A program made the translations under genes and the position numbers. Positions 1 to 6,265 of a stretch of 8,483 nt of DNA are shown here, in pieces. Within the stretch, counting starts at the first letter, position 1; each line of letters starts with the position of its first letter. This DNA is from an uncultured Eubacterium sp. (GTDB lineage Bacteria > Bacillota > Clostridia > Peptostreptococcales > Anaerovoracaceae). The DNA lies in the NCBI GenBank assembly GCA_937966095.1, contig CALCKF010000008.1:1-8483 (forward strand), in the 5' to 3' direction. The notes beneath the pieces were generated by a model. That model did no database searches. It saw only the letters and a list, made by a program, of their open reading frames with translations, and had not been told where the DNA came from.

Positions 1-550
1 TTTTATTCTATTTTCTTCTGATATTTACCTTGACTTTTCATAGCTGGTCTCCTTTGTTATTTCTTCGGTCATCAACTGAAGTACACTCATACTAAAATAT
101 CATTATTCATATATTTCATAATATCTGTATATTGTAATACAGAAAATCAAGTTTGACATCGCCCATTCAGAAGGGTAAAGTGGGTAAATATATATTCAAA
201 TTTAATCAGGGATATTTCCCTTCACATGATGTCTTTGTAAATCCTTTGCCGAGATGATATTATTGGATGAAAACAACATTTCTCGTCTGGCTTTCCTGCA
301 TTTATTTGAACATTTCCGCAGTATCATACAACCTTTGAATTTACAGCCTGAATATTGTCTGAAAAAAGCGGCTTTCTTCTCGGTCTAACAATCTTTTTAA
401 AGTTTTCACAGATATGATATCAGCTTATTTTCTCCTCTGTTTTTTCTAAGGCGGCTTTCCAGTTCGTAACTGCGAACACTTCCATTTTTTTCTTTTCGTA
501 CCTGTAAGTAAAATGTACCAATGACAAAACTCTCATTCAAACCTTTTTTG
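1..550. other. AT-rich intergenic region without a convincing gene
   Basis: This stretch is richer in A and T than the genes to its right and has no long open frame on either strand. It contains short minus-strand frames that begin with ATG (536-420, 38 codons; 327-202, 41 codons; 41-3, 12 codons). It also holds an 18-bp inverted repeat at 125-142 and small hairpins at 462-477 (GTTCG/CGAAC) and 208-221 (AGGGA/TCCCT). A TTGACA at 153-158 on the plus strand is followed 17 nt later by TAAAGT, but no plus-strand gene follows it. It is most simply a spacer between the rplM-rpsI operon and whatever lies to the left. A decayed gene cannot be excluded. Confidence 0.6.
125..142. repeat. 18-bp inverted repeat (CTGTAT-N6-ATACAG)
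   Basis: The two 6-bp arms are perfect inverted copies separated by 6 nt. No T-run follows on either strand, so this is not an intrinsic terminator; it looks more like a protein-binding site. It lies about 85 nt upstream of a tiny minus-strand frame that has a good ribosome binding site (41-3). The arms resemble the E. coli LexA half-site CTGT, but the spacing is wrong for that box and Bacillota LexA uses a different sequence. Function unknown. Confidence 0.3.
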
Positions 551-581
551 CAAAATAAAAACCCCTGCAAATGCAGGGGTT
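551..581 (-). terminator. Intrinsic terminator of the rplM-rpsI operon
   Basis: Arms 560-569 (AACCCCTGCA) and 572-581 (TGCAGGGGTT) are perfectly complementary. Read on the minus strand the hairpin is followed by TTTTATTTTG, the expected U-rich tail. It lies about 105 nt beyond the rpsI stop codon, so the transcript carries an unusually long 3' UTR for a ribosomal protein operon. The innermost A-T pairs probably open to give a larger loop. Confidence 0.9.
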
Positions 582-690
582 CTGAGTCTTTGTGAGTCTC
601 GCTGAGCCGTAAAGCGCCACGAACTGAAGTCCTGCGCTTCTGACAGGGGACCTTCCTGCGGCTCGTGCCTCGCCGGGATAGGTCTCCCTA
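582..690 (-). other. GC-rich structured 3' UTR of rpsI, candidate RNA element
   Basis: Between the rpsI stop and its terminator lies about 100 nt that is clearly more GC-rich than the DNA to its left. It can fold as a three-way junction. The closing stem pairs 604-609 with 659-664 (GAGCCG/CGGCTC). A second stem pairs 612-617 with 634-639 (AAGCGC/GCGCTT), and a third pairs 644-647 with 655-658 (CAGG/CCTG). On the minus strand a further small hairpin (TAGG-GAGA-CCTA) would cover the rpsI stop codon with a GNRA-like loop. An alternative CGGC/GCCG pairing (671-674 with 659-662) would compete with the closing stem. No peptide frame or known RNA family is recognised. It may be a structured 3' UTR, a processed small RNA, or chance folding of GC-rich sequence. 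Confidence 0.4.
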
Positions 691-1083
691 TCTCTTTGAG
701 AACTGGCTTGCTCTTCTCGCTTTTTTGAGACCGTATTTCTTTCTTTCCTTCATTCTTGAGTCTCTTGTAAGGAAACCTGCTGCTTTGAGAGCCGGTCTGT
801 AGGCTTCTCTGTCAGCTTCGCAGAGAGCTCTCGAGATACCATGTCTCAATGCTCCTGCCTGTCCCGTATATCCTCCGCCGTGAACTGTCGCTATAACGTC
901 GAACTTTCCTTCACATCCGGCGATCTCGAAAGGTCTTTTAACCTCTCTCTTTACGATTTCCATTGCAAGATAATCGTCAAGAGGCTTTTTGTTAACTGTG
1001 ATATTTCCGTTACCAGGGATCAATCTAACTCTAGCAACTGAAGATTTTCTTCTTCCTGTTCCGTAATACTGTGTCTTTGCCAT
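688..1083 (-). CDS. rpsI: 30S ribosomal protein S9
   Basis: The 131-residue product is S9 of the small ribosomal subunit, whose basic C-terminal tail reaches toward the P-site tRNA. The sequence shows the family start (YYGTGRRKSSVARVRL, residues 6-21), the central GGGYTGQAGALRHGISRAL (69-87) and the diagnostic tail KKYGLKKARRASQFSKR ending in the invariant SKR. Length is normal for bacterial S9. The ATG is preceded by GGGAGGAA on the minus strand. The gene starts 19 nt after the rplM stop, the usual L13-S9 order, so the two are co-transcribed. There is no sign of truncation or frameshift. A GC-rich foldable segment and a terminator follow the stop codon. Confidence 0.98.
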   Translation of the reverse strand: MAKTQYYGTGRRKSSVARVRLIPGNGNITVNKKPLDDYLAMEIVKREVKRPFEIAGCEGKFDVIATVHGGGYTGQAGALRHGISRALCEADREAYRPALKAAGFLTRDSRMKERKKYGLKKARRASQFSKR

Positions 1084-1102
1084 CGTTTAATTCCTCCCTT
1101 CC

Positions 1103-1531
1103 TTAAATATCCAGAACTTCCGGCTTCTGAGCCTGATGATCGTGCTCAGGACCTGCATAGACCTTTAACTTCTTGTACATCTGCCTGCCGAGCTTACCGT
1201 TAGGCATCATACCTTTTACAGCGTGTCTTACTACTTCTGTAGGATGCTTCTCAAGCATCTGCTCGAAAGTCACTTCTCTGAGGCCGCCCGGATAGCCGGT
1301 ATGTCTCTTGTAGATCTTTTCTTTTCTCTTCTTGCCTGTTACCTCTACTTTTTCGGCGTTGATAACGATAACGTAATCTCCGCAGTCAACGTGAGGTGTG
1401 TAAGTCGGCTTGTTCTTTCCTCTGAGAACTGCCGCTATCTGAGATGCCATTCTTCCCAGATTTTTGCCTTCTGCATCCACAACGTACCATTTACGTTCGA
1501 CTTCTGCAGGCTTTGCGATAAATGAACTCAT
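1103..1531 (-). CDS. rplM: 50S ribosomal protein L13
   Basis: The 142-residue product is L13, an early-assembling protein of the large subunit. Recognisable segments are ERKWYVVDAEGKNLGRMAS (residues 12-30), VLRGKNKPTYTPHVDCGDYVIVINA (35-59), the HTGYPGGLRE loop (77-86) and the conserved HAVKGMMPNGKLGRQMYKKLKVY (103-125). The frame stays open to an ATG at 1564, adding 11 residues. I chose 1531 because AGAAAGGAAG sits at good Shine-Dalgarno distance before it and family N termini begin near this point. It is the first gene of the operon with rpsI. In other bacteria L13 is known to repress its own operon through the leader; the long leader here is compatible with that, but control is inferred. 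Confidence 0.97.
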   Translation of the reverse strand: MSSFIAKPAEVERKWYVVDAEGKNLGRMASQIAAVLRGKNKPTYTPHVDCGDYVIVINAEKVEVTGKKRKEKIYKRHTGYPGGLREVTFEQMLEKHPTEVVRHAVKGMMPNGKLGRQMYKKLKVYAGPEHDHQAQKPEVLDI

Positions 1532-1695
1532 CTTTTCTTCCTTTCTACCTACTGGGTTTACCATGTAAACTTTTTCGGCCCTGCCTACTTGATTTTATGA
1601 AATATGCAATAGGATCGCAGTCATAAAACGGTTTCGGCGAACTAAAACTTGTTTCAGCCGTGCTGGCCCGGACGGCTCACCATCCTGCTCGCACG
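1532..1695 (-). promoter_or_regulatory. Foldable 5' leader of rplM-rpsI
   Basis: If transcription starts at the promoter near 1729-1757, the leader is about 190 nt. On the minus strand it can form AGCCGT/ACGGCT (1672-1677 with 1656-1661). It can alternatively form CGTGC/GCACG (1691-1695 with 1659-1663), which uses some of the same bases, so the two stems exclude each other. Closer to the gene a perfect GTTTAC-N3-GTAAAC hairpin spans 1556-1570. It is flanked by direct repeats of AGTAGGYAG (1581-1589 and 1545-1553 on this strand). An L13-responsive autoregulatory leader is known in Bacillota; I cannot confirm that this one belongs to that family. Confidence 0.4.
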
Positions 1696-1728
1696 AAAAA
1701 ATCTGTGTCACCGATGTGACACAGATTT
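1696..1728 (-). terminator. Intrinsic terminator after the ketoacyl synthase gene
   Basis: Arms 1716-1728 and 1699-1711 (AAATCTGTGTCAC/GTGACACAGATTT) pair perfectly over 13 bp around a 4-nt loop. A run of six T follows on the minus strand (1701-1696). It lies about 45 nt beyond the synthase stop codon. The A/T tract on the other side makes it potentially bidirectional, though nothing is transcribed toward it from the left. The 5' arm begins directly after the -10 box of the rplM promoter, so the shortened stem would also form the 5' end of the rplM transcript. Confidence 0.88.
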
Positions 1729-1757
1729 ATTTTACACATCATATCTCCTGTTGTCAA
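1729..1757 (-). promoter_or_regulatory. Predicted sigma-A promoter of rplM-rpsI
   Basis: On the minus strand TTGACA (1757-1752), a 17-nt spacer and TAAAAT (1734-1729) give a perfect -35 and a 5/6 -10 match. The -35 lies 15 nt past the stop codon of the ketoacyl synthase gene. The likely start point is near 1722-1726, inside the 5' arm of the terminator hairpin. No better promoter was found between here and rplM. Confidence 0.7.
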
Positions 1758-1771
1758 AGGTTTTTTGAACT

Positions 1772-2998
1772 TCACTCTTCATACTTTCTGAAAATCAGAG
1801 CTGCATTCTGCCCTCCGAATCCGAAAGCCGTATTCATGGCTGTATCCACCCTCTGATTCCTGCTTTCGCCTGCCACAAAATCGAAATCTCCTTCCGGTTC
1901 CTCCAGATTAAGCGTAGGCGGTATGATACCTGTCCTTATAGCCTGTATGCAGGCTATGGACTCCGTCAGCCCGCCTCCTCCCATGACATGCCCTGTCGCT
2001 CCTTTAGTAGAGCTTATGGCAGGACGTGAATCTCCGAAAACCGTGCTGAATGCGGACAGCTCTGCTTTATCTCCGATCTTCGTACCGGTCCCGTGAGCAT
2101 TTATATAATCCATATCATCCGGCATGATACCTGCCCGGCCCATTGCCTGTTTCATGCATTCGGCAGCCTTGACCCCATCCGGATCCGGCTTGATGACATG
2201 GTACGCATCATTGTTATTGGCCCATCCTGCGAGCTCGGCATATATCTCAGCTCCTCTTGATATGGCGTGTGACTCCTTTTCCAGGATCAGAGCACCCCCG
2301 CCTTCACCTATTACAAAACCATTCCGGCTTATGTCAAAAGGTCTGCAGGCATGCTGCGGATCATCATTGATCCTTGACAGCGTATGTGCATTAGCCAGTG
2401 AATAGATCACCAGAGGGCATAATATACTCTCTGATCCCACAGCAAGAACCGCATCTGCTTCATCCGACATCAGCATCATTGCCCCCATCGAAACAGCATC
2501 ACAGCCTGATGCACATGCAGTGGACAGCGTGGAGCTGGGACCGCATATACCATATGAGATCGCTATCTGAGCTGCTGCGATGTTTCCCAGTATGCGGGGA
2601 ACGAATCTCGGCCCCACATTTTTATGTACAGCATTTGTAAGTACCTCCTGAGTTGCCGCTGTCGTCGCAACTCCTGCCATCGCAGTCCCCATGACTATAC
2701 CGGTGCGCTCAGGAGATGCCGGAAGACTGTCACCTAACGCCTCTTTTGCAGCAGCATATGCGTATTGTGTGAAAGCATCGGTTTCATGTATCATCTTTTT
2801 AGGCATGAATGCTTCTATGTCAAAATCCTTTACTTCAGCTGCTATCCTTACCGCCAGATTAGCCGCATCAAAGCTGGTTATACTGTCTACCCCGCATTTA
2901 CCGTTCACGAGATTATTCCAGTATCTCCCGACTCCGCATCCTATGGGAGTCACTGCACCCATTCCCGTGATAACAATTTTTTCAACTTTATCCCTCAT
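1772..2998 (-). CDS. Beta-ketoacyl-ACP synthase II-type enzyme (FabF-like)
   Basis: The 408-residue protein is a thiolase-fold ketosynthase. Such enzymes condense an acyl group held on the active-site cysteine with malonyl-ACP, extending the chain by two carbons in the cytoplasm. It has the start VITGMGAVTPIG (9-20), the nucleophile motif STACASG with Cys162, AHGTGT with His302, TKGATGH with Lys332 and His337, and the C-terminal FGFGG loop (392-396). All catalytic residues and normal FabF length are present. Differences from textbook FabF include RNGF (225-228) where RDGF is common, and FGFGGQN for FGFGGTN. GGAGG stands 4 nt before the ATG. It is not beside fabD, fabG, acpP or acc genes but is divergent from a LysR-type regulator. 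A specialised elongation enzyme is as likely as the main FabF, so no symbol is given. Confidence 0.9.
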   Translation of the reverse strand: MRDKVEKIVITGMGAVTPIGCGVGRYWNNLVNGKCGVDSITSFDAANLAVRIAAEVKDFDIEAFMPKKMIHETDAFTQYAYAAAKEALGDSLPASPERTGIVMGTAMAGVATTAATQEVLTNAVHKNVGPRFVPRILGNIAAAQIAISYGICGPSSTLSTACASGCDAVSMGAMMLMSDEADAVLAVGSESILCPLVIYSLANAHTLSRINDDPQHACRPFDISRNGFVIGEGGGALILEKESHAISRGAEIYAELAGWANNNDAYHVIKPDPDGVKAAECMKQAMGRAGIMPDDMDYINAHGTGTKIGDKAELSAFSTVFGDSRPAISSTKGATGHVMGGGGLTESIACIQAIRTGIIPPTLNLEEPEGDFDFVAGESRNQRVDTAMNTAFGFGGQNAALIFRKYEE

Positions 2999-3034
2999 AA
3001 ATCCTCCGCCTGACCTTTACATCACTGCCCTATT

Positions 3035-3069
3035 ATTATATAATAGCAAAATCGGATAATTCTTTGCAA
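3035..3069 (-). promoter_or_regulatory. Predicted promoter of the FabF-like gene with palindromic -10 region
   Basis: On the minus strand TTGCAA (3069-3064) precedes, by 18 nt, TATTAT (3045-3040) carrying a TGC extended -10 element. A second -10-like TATAAT lies at 3040-3035, but the bases 17 nt upstream of it are a poor -35 (AGAATT). The sequence TATTATATAATA (3034-3045) is a perfect 12-bp palindrome. The 14 nt at 3035-3048 recur exactly in the acyl-CoA ligase promoter. The weak -35 suggests dependence on an activator. Confidence 0.45.
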
Positions 3070-3120
3070 ATTATATATTTTCCGGATAAGCCGTTTCTTT
3101 CAGTCTGATGATAACATCAG
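3053..3120. promoter_or_regulatory. Candidate operator sites in the divergent fabF-like/lysR spacer
   Basis: CGGATAA occurs at 3053-3059 and again at 3083-3089, a 30-bp repeat distance that would put both sites on the same helix face. A perfect inverted repeat CTGATG-ATAA-CATCAG lies at 3105-3120, just before the regulator gene. LysR-type proteins usually bind the spacer between their gene and a divergent target, so any of these could be its site. The palindrome does not fit the classic T-N11-A spacing exactly. Confidence 0.35.
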
Positions 3121-3153
3121 TAAAAAGCAGTGTCAATAAACGAGGTACAATGT

Positions 3154-4044
3154 ATGCATCTCAATCAGATAAAAAGTTTTCTCGCAGTGAGCAAAATGCT
3201 GAATTTCACCAATGCAGCGCGTCAGAACGGTGTACCGCAGTCCACCATCAGCCGCCATATAAACGATCTTGAACAGCAGCTGGGAGTCAGGCTGTTCTAC
3301 AGAACAAAACGTGATGTCCGTCTTACGGAAGAGGGCCGTACATTCGTACCATATGCTCAGGAGATACTCGAAGCTGCGCGTAAAGGGTCATATGCCGTGA
3401 AACAGCTGCACGACGGAGCCAAAGGCCATCTTTCCATCGCCACAATAGCGACATCAGATACATTTTTAAGGCGATGTCTTAAAGCGTTCAACAGAAAATA
3501 CCCAGATATAGTAGTAGACATAACCTTTGTTTCCAGCGGCGAAAGCCTTATGGATCAGGACGACGATCCCTATGACTTTCATTTCCTGTACGCCGATATC
3601 CTTCCAGACAGCGACGAGTTCGATATGATGCAGGTGCATACCGATACTCTCAATTTCATACTTCCGGGAGATTTTGAAAGCGACGGAAAGACACCTGATA
3701 TCGCAGCTCTGCAGCACGAAAAATTCATATTGTTATCGGAAGAGGAAAATCCCATTCTCTATATGCAGATAATGAATTTCTGCAGGACTCACAGATTTTC
3801 CCCAAATATAATAAATCAGTTCCGTGATATAAAATCCGTACTTCTTTCTGTAAGCGCAGGACTGGGTATATCAATACTTCCCAAAGTAATACCGGATAAT
3901 GTTGTCTCGGATAATATCCGAACACTTCCTATCGATGACACATATTCTATAGACTGCGCTGTTGCATGGAAAAAATCGCTGCTGAATCCTGCGGCTCTTC
4001 TTTTTCTGGATATACTGAAGCAGGAGGCAGACAGTATGCATTGA
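3154..4044 (+). CDS. LysR-type transcriptional regulator
   Basis: The 296-residue protein has the LysR layout. An N-terminal winged helix-turn-helix (about residues 1-60; NFTNAARQNGVPQSTISRHI at 17-36 and LEQQLGVRLFYRT at 39-51) is followed by a linker helix and a periplasmic-binding-like effector domain (about 90-290). The frame is open back to a GTG at 3130, but GAGGT at 3142-3146 sits 7 nt before the ATG at 3154, and MHLNQIKSFLAV is the normal start for this family. It is divergent from the FabF-like gene, with a 155-nt spacer, and convergent with the thioesterase gene. By the usual LysR pattern it would regulate the divergent gene, and perhaps the ligase-thioesterase pair, in response to a small ligand. 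The ligand cannot be read from the sequence. Confidence 0.93.
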   Translation: MHLNQIKSFLAVSKMLNFTNAARQNGVPQSTISRHINDLEQQLGVRLFYRTKRDVRLTEEGRTFVPYAQEILEAARKGSYAVKQLHDGAKGHLSIATIATSDTFLRRCLKAFNRKYPDIVVDITFVSSGESLMDQDDDPYDFHFLYADILPDSDEFDMMQVHTDTLNFILPGDFESDGKTPDIAALQHEKFILLSEEENPILYMQIMNFCRTHRFSPNIINQFRDIKSVLLSVSAGLGISILPKVIPDNVVSDNIRTLPIDDTYSIDCAVAWKKSLLNPAALLFLDILKQEADSMH

Positions 4045-4062
4045 TCTTTATTTCCGGCAATC

Positions 4063-4092
4063 AAACAGCGGCCTTTCGGCCGCCTGTTTTTA
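4063..4092 (+). terminator. Intrinsic terminator of the LysR-type gene
   Basis: Arms AAACAG-CGGCC (4063-4073) and GGCCG-C-CTGTTT (4078-4089) form a GC-rich stem with one bulged C and a TTTC loop. TTTTTATTT follows on the plus strand. It starts about 18 nt after the regulator stop and its T-run overlaps the stop codon of the convergent thioesterase gene. In the minus direction the tail (TTTGATTG) is poorer, so it may end that transcript less efficiently. Confidence 0.88.
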
Positions 4093-4515
4093 TTTCTGTT
4101 CAGTGTCGAGCATTTTTTCAAAAGCTCTGTAAAGCTCCGGAAATTTTCTCTTTACAGAGATGGGCCGATAATCCCCATCCGCTGCGAAATAATGTTCGCT
4201 GACACCGTCATAGCATAATTCTCCTGTTTCTGTGTTATACAGCTCATAACTGAAACACATCCTTACACCTGTAAACCTGGTAAGCCTCACTCTTACGGAG
4301 AACGGATCGTCATATCGCAGAAAAGCCTTAAAATTACCGGTTGCACTTACTACGGGTATTATCACGCCCATTTTCTCCATATCATTATAATTCATGATAT
4401 ATTCTCCGACCCAGTCAAGCCGCGCATCCTCTATAAGTCTCAGATAGTTGGAATGATGTACTACACCCATCCTGTCTGTTTCATAGTAACGCACTCTTCT
4501 CCTGTATTCCCACAT
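4090..4515 (-). CDS. Acyl-CoA thioesterase, 4HBT hotdog fold (YbgC/FadM-like)
   Basis: The 141-residue protein belongs to the small hotdog-fold thioesterases that hydrolyse acyl-CoA or related thioesters. The signature lies at residues 10-32: YYETD with Asp14 as the expected catalytic residue, then MGVVHHSNY and IEDAR. Length is typical and there is no signal peptide. The frame extends to a GTG at 4524, but GAGG would then be too close. The ATG at 4515, with AGAGG 8 nt upstream, is preferred. It begins 31 nt after the acyl-CoA ligase stop, so both are probably one transcript. Making and hydrolysing CoA esters in one operon suggests editing, release of a product, or CoA recycling. The substrate is not predictable; YbgC, FadM and 4-hydroxybenzoyl-CoA thioesterases share this motif. 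Confidence 0.88.
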   Translation of the reverse strand: MWEYRRRVRYYETDRMGVVHHSNYLRLIEDARLDWVGEYIMNYNDMEKMGVIIPVVSATGNFKAFLRYDDPFSVRVRLTRFTGVRMCFSYELYNTETGELCYDGVSEHYFAADGDYRPISVKRKFPELYRAFEKMLDTEQK

Positions 4516-4546
4516 TCCAAGCACCTCTCCTCACTGTCAGAATATC

Positions 4547-6205
4547 TTATTTCCTTCTCAGCAATCCTTTTTCCAGATCCTCTTCAGCTCTCTGTTTCAT
4601 AACGTAATGCATCTTTTTGCCGGTAGCCGTATAAGGAAGATCATCAACTATAGCAAACCATCTAGGCTTTTTATATGCGGAAAGCATAGGATGATCATTG
4701 CAGAACTGCGAAAGCTCTGCTATAGTCAGAGACTTATCCTTTGCCGTCACATATGCTACTACAGCCTGACCTCTTACCTTATCCGGTACTGATGTGACCA
4801 TGGAATCGGCAACTTTGTCAAACTCATTGAGGATCTCCTCAATCTGCGTAGGGTAGATATTCTCGGCTGAGCATACGATCATATCATCCTTTCTTCCGTT
4901 TACCGTCACATACAGATTTTCATCCCAATAGCCCAGATCGCCTGTATACATCCATCCTTTGTAGAATTTCTTTTCCTCCTCTTCAGGATTGTTGTAATAG
5001 CTGTAAGTGCTCTTTCCCGGCGTGCTGATTATTATCTCTCCCACAGTTGCGTTGTCCATCGGCACAAGCTCATCAGGCTCCGCTTTTCTGTCTTCATATA
5101 CCTTTACCACTCTGACTTCATCATCTATACAGCTGCCTCCCACGGTGCCGGCATAATCAGGAAGATCATACGGTCTCAGGAATGAATTCCAGAACGTCTC
5201 CGTAGTCCCGTATCCATTCAGGATATTAGGTGTCAGTACCTCGAGAAACCTGTTGCAGGCAGCCTTCTCAAGAGGTGCTCCCATCGTTACAACCCCTCTG
5301 AGTCTGGAAAGGTCGAACGGAGTCTTTTCCTGCACATGTGCCAGCATTTCAAGCGTTGCAGGAGATCCTGTAAGATATGTTATACCGAATTTTTCCACAT
5401 ACTGCAGCGTTGTCCTCGGCGAGAACGTCCTCATAAGCACCAGTGTGCCTCCTACGAAAAATGTAGGACATGTTCCCCCGGAATGGCTTCCGCCTCTGTG
5501 GAAAAGCGGCGTCATATTCATGCATACATCCTTGCAGTTGAGCGGATAATGCATTATGGCATCATGGGCCGACAGGACTTCATTTATATCATTTATAGGC
5601 ACGCTTTTAGGAAGTGATGATGTACCGCTTGTGCACATCCTCACTACTTCATCATATATATGCGGCGTAAAATCCTTCACCGGGTTTTCCTCAGATCTTC
5701 CTTTGACATAATCATCATATGCTATATGACCTTCTGGCAGAGTTTTACCGTCCAGATTATCAGCCATAACAACATTTACCGGTTTATGTTCGGCCATCTC
5801 TACAGCCTCTGCCACCATATCTCTGACTTCTGCCGCATAAATTATGACCTTCGGTCTGTTATGATTTATCAGCAGAGAAAGCTCTCCGGATGAAAGCTTG
5901 AAATTTGCCAGGTTTATTATAGCCCCTATCTTCCTCGGTCCTATGTAAGAAAAACAGAATTCCGGACAATTTACCAGCACCGACATCACGACATCGTCTT
6001 TTCCTACCCCATCTTCTCTGAGAGCATGAGCCAGTCTGTTGGCTTCAGCATTCAGCTGGCTGTAATTCCATTTTCTTTCAGTAAGCGGGTCTATCAGCGC
6101 ATCGTTTCCGCCGTAACGTGCCACATTCCTCATAAAGCCATTCAGCCATGTATATTCGCGTTCAAACGTTTCCACGAACATCTTATCATTATATGTTCTC
6201 GCCAT
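4547..6205 (-). CDS. AMP-forming acyl-CoA ligase (ANL superfamily)
   Basis: The 552-residue protein is an adenylate-forming enzyme that would activate a carboxylic acid with ATP to an acyl-AMP and then to the CoA thioester. Motifs in order: P-loop TSGTSSLPKSV (192-202), YGTTE (332-336), YTGDLG (420-425), the hinge NGRKDDMI (436-443), ENIYP (448-452) and PYTATGK (524-530), whose Lys530 is the expected adenylation lysine. Length fits acyl-CoA synthetases rather than an NRPS module. The P-loop is unusual, since TSGTTGxPKG is usual and here both later glycines are serine. The ATG has AAGGAG 8 nt upstream. It is the first gene before the thioesterase and has its own strong promoter. The acid substrate (fatty, aromatic or alicyclic) cannot be decided from motifs. 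Confidence 0.92.
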   Translation of the reverse strand: MARTYNDKMFVETFEREYTWLNGFMRNVARYGGNDALIDPLTERKWNYSQLNAEANRLAHALREDGVGKDDVVMSVLVNCPEFCFSYIGPRKIGAIINLANFKLSSGELSLLINHNRPKVIIYAAEVRDMVAEAVEMAEHKPVNVVMADNLDGKTLPEGHIAYDDYVKGRSEENPVKDFTPHIYDEVVRMCTSGTSSLPKSVPINDINEVLSAHDAIMHYPLNCKDVCMNMTPLFHRGGSHSGGTCPTFFVGGTLVLMRTFSPRTTLQYVEKFGITYLTGSPATLEMLAHVQEKTPFDLSRLRGVVTMGAPLEKAACNRFLEVLTPNILNGYGTTETFWNSFLRPYDLPDYAGTVGGSCIDDEVRVVKVYEDRKAEPDELVPMDNATVGEIIISTPGKSTYSYYNNPEEEEKKFYKGWMYTGDLGYWDENLYVTVNGRKDDMIVCSAENIYPTQIEEILNEFDKVADSMVTSVPDKVRGQAVVAYVTAKDKSLTIAELSQFCNDHPMLSAYKKPRWFAIVDDLPYTATGKKMHYVMKQRAEEDLEKGLLRRK

Positions 6206-6265
6206 CTTATTCTCCTTTTACAACATCATTTTCTGCACAATGATCATTATAATCACTTTTTGCTC

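Noticed and set aside
125..142. LexA (SOS) box
   Set aside because: Spacing between CTGT and ACAG is 10 nt rather than 8, and Bacillota LexA recognises a different sequence.
153..181. Plus-strand promoter TTGACA-17-TAAAGT
   Set aside because: The -10 is mediocre and no plus-strand gene or RNA follows before the antisense of rpsI.
584..599. Direct repeat GAGTCT-N4-GAGTCT as a mobile element end
   Set aside because: Only 6 bp long, no matching partner repeat or transposase nearby; too short to support an element.
1532..1564. Upstream start of rplM at ATG 1564 (adds 11 residues)
   Set aside because: The ATG at 1531 has the good Shine-Dalgarno site and matches the family N terminus; the upstream ATG sits inside a hairpin.
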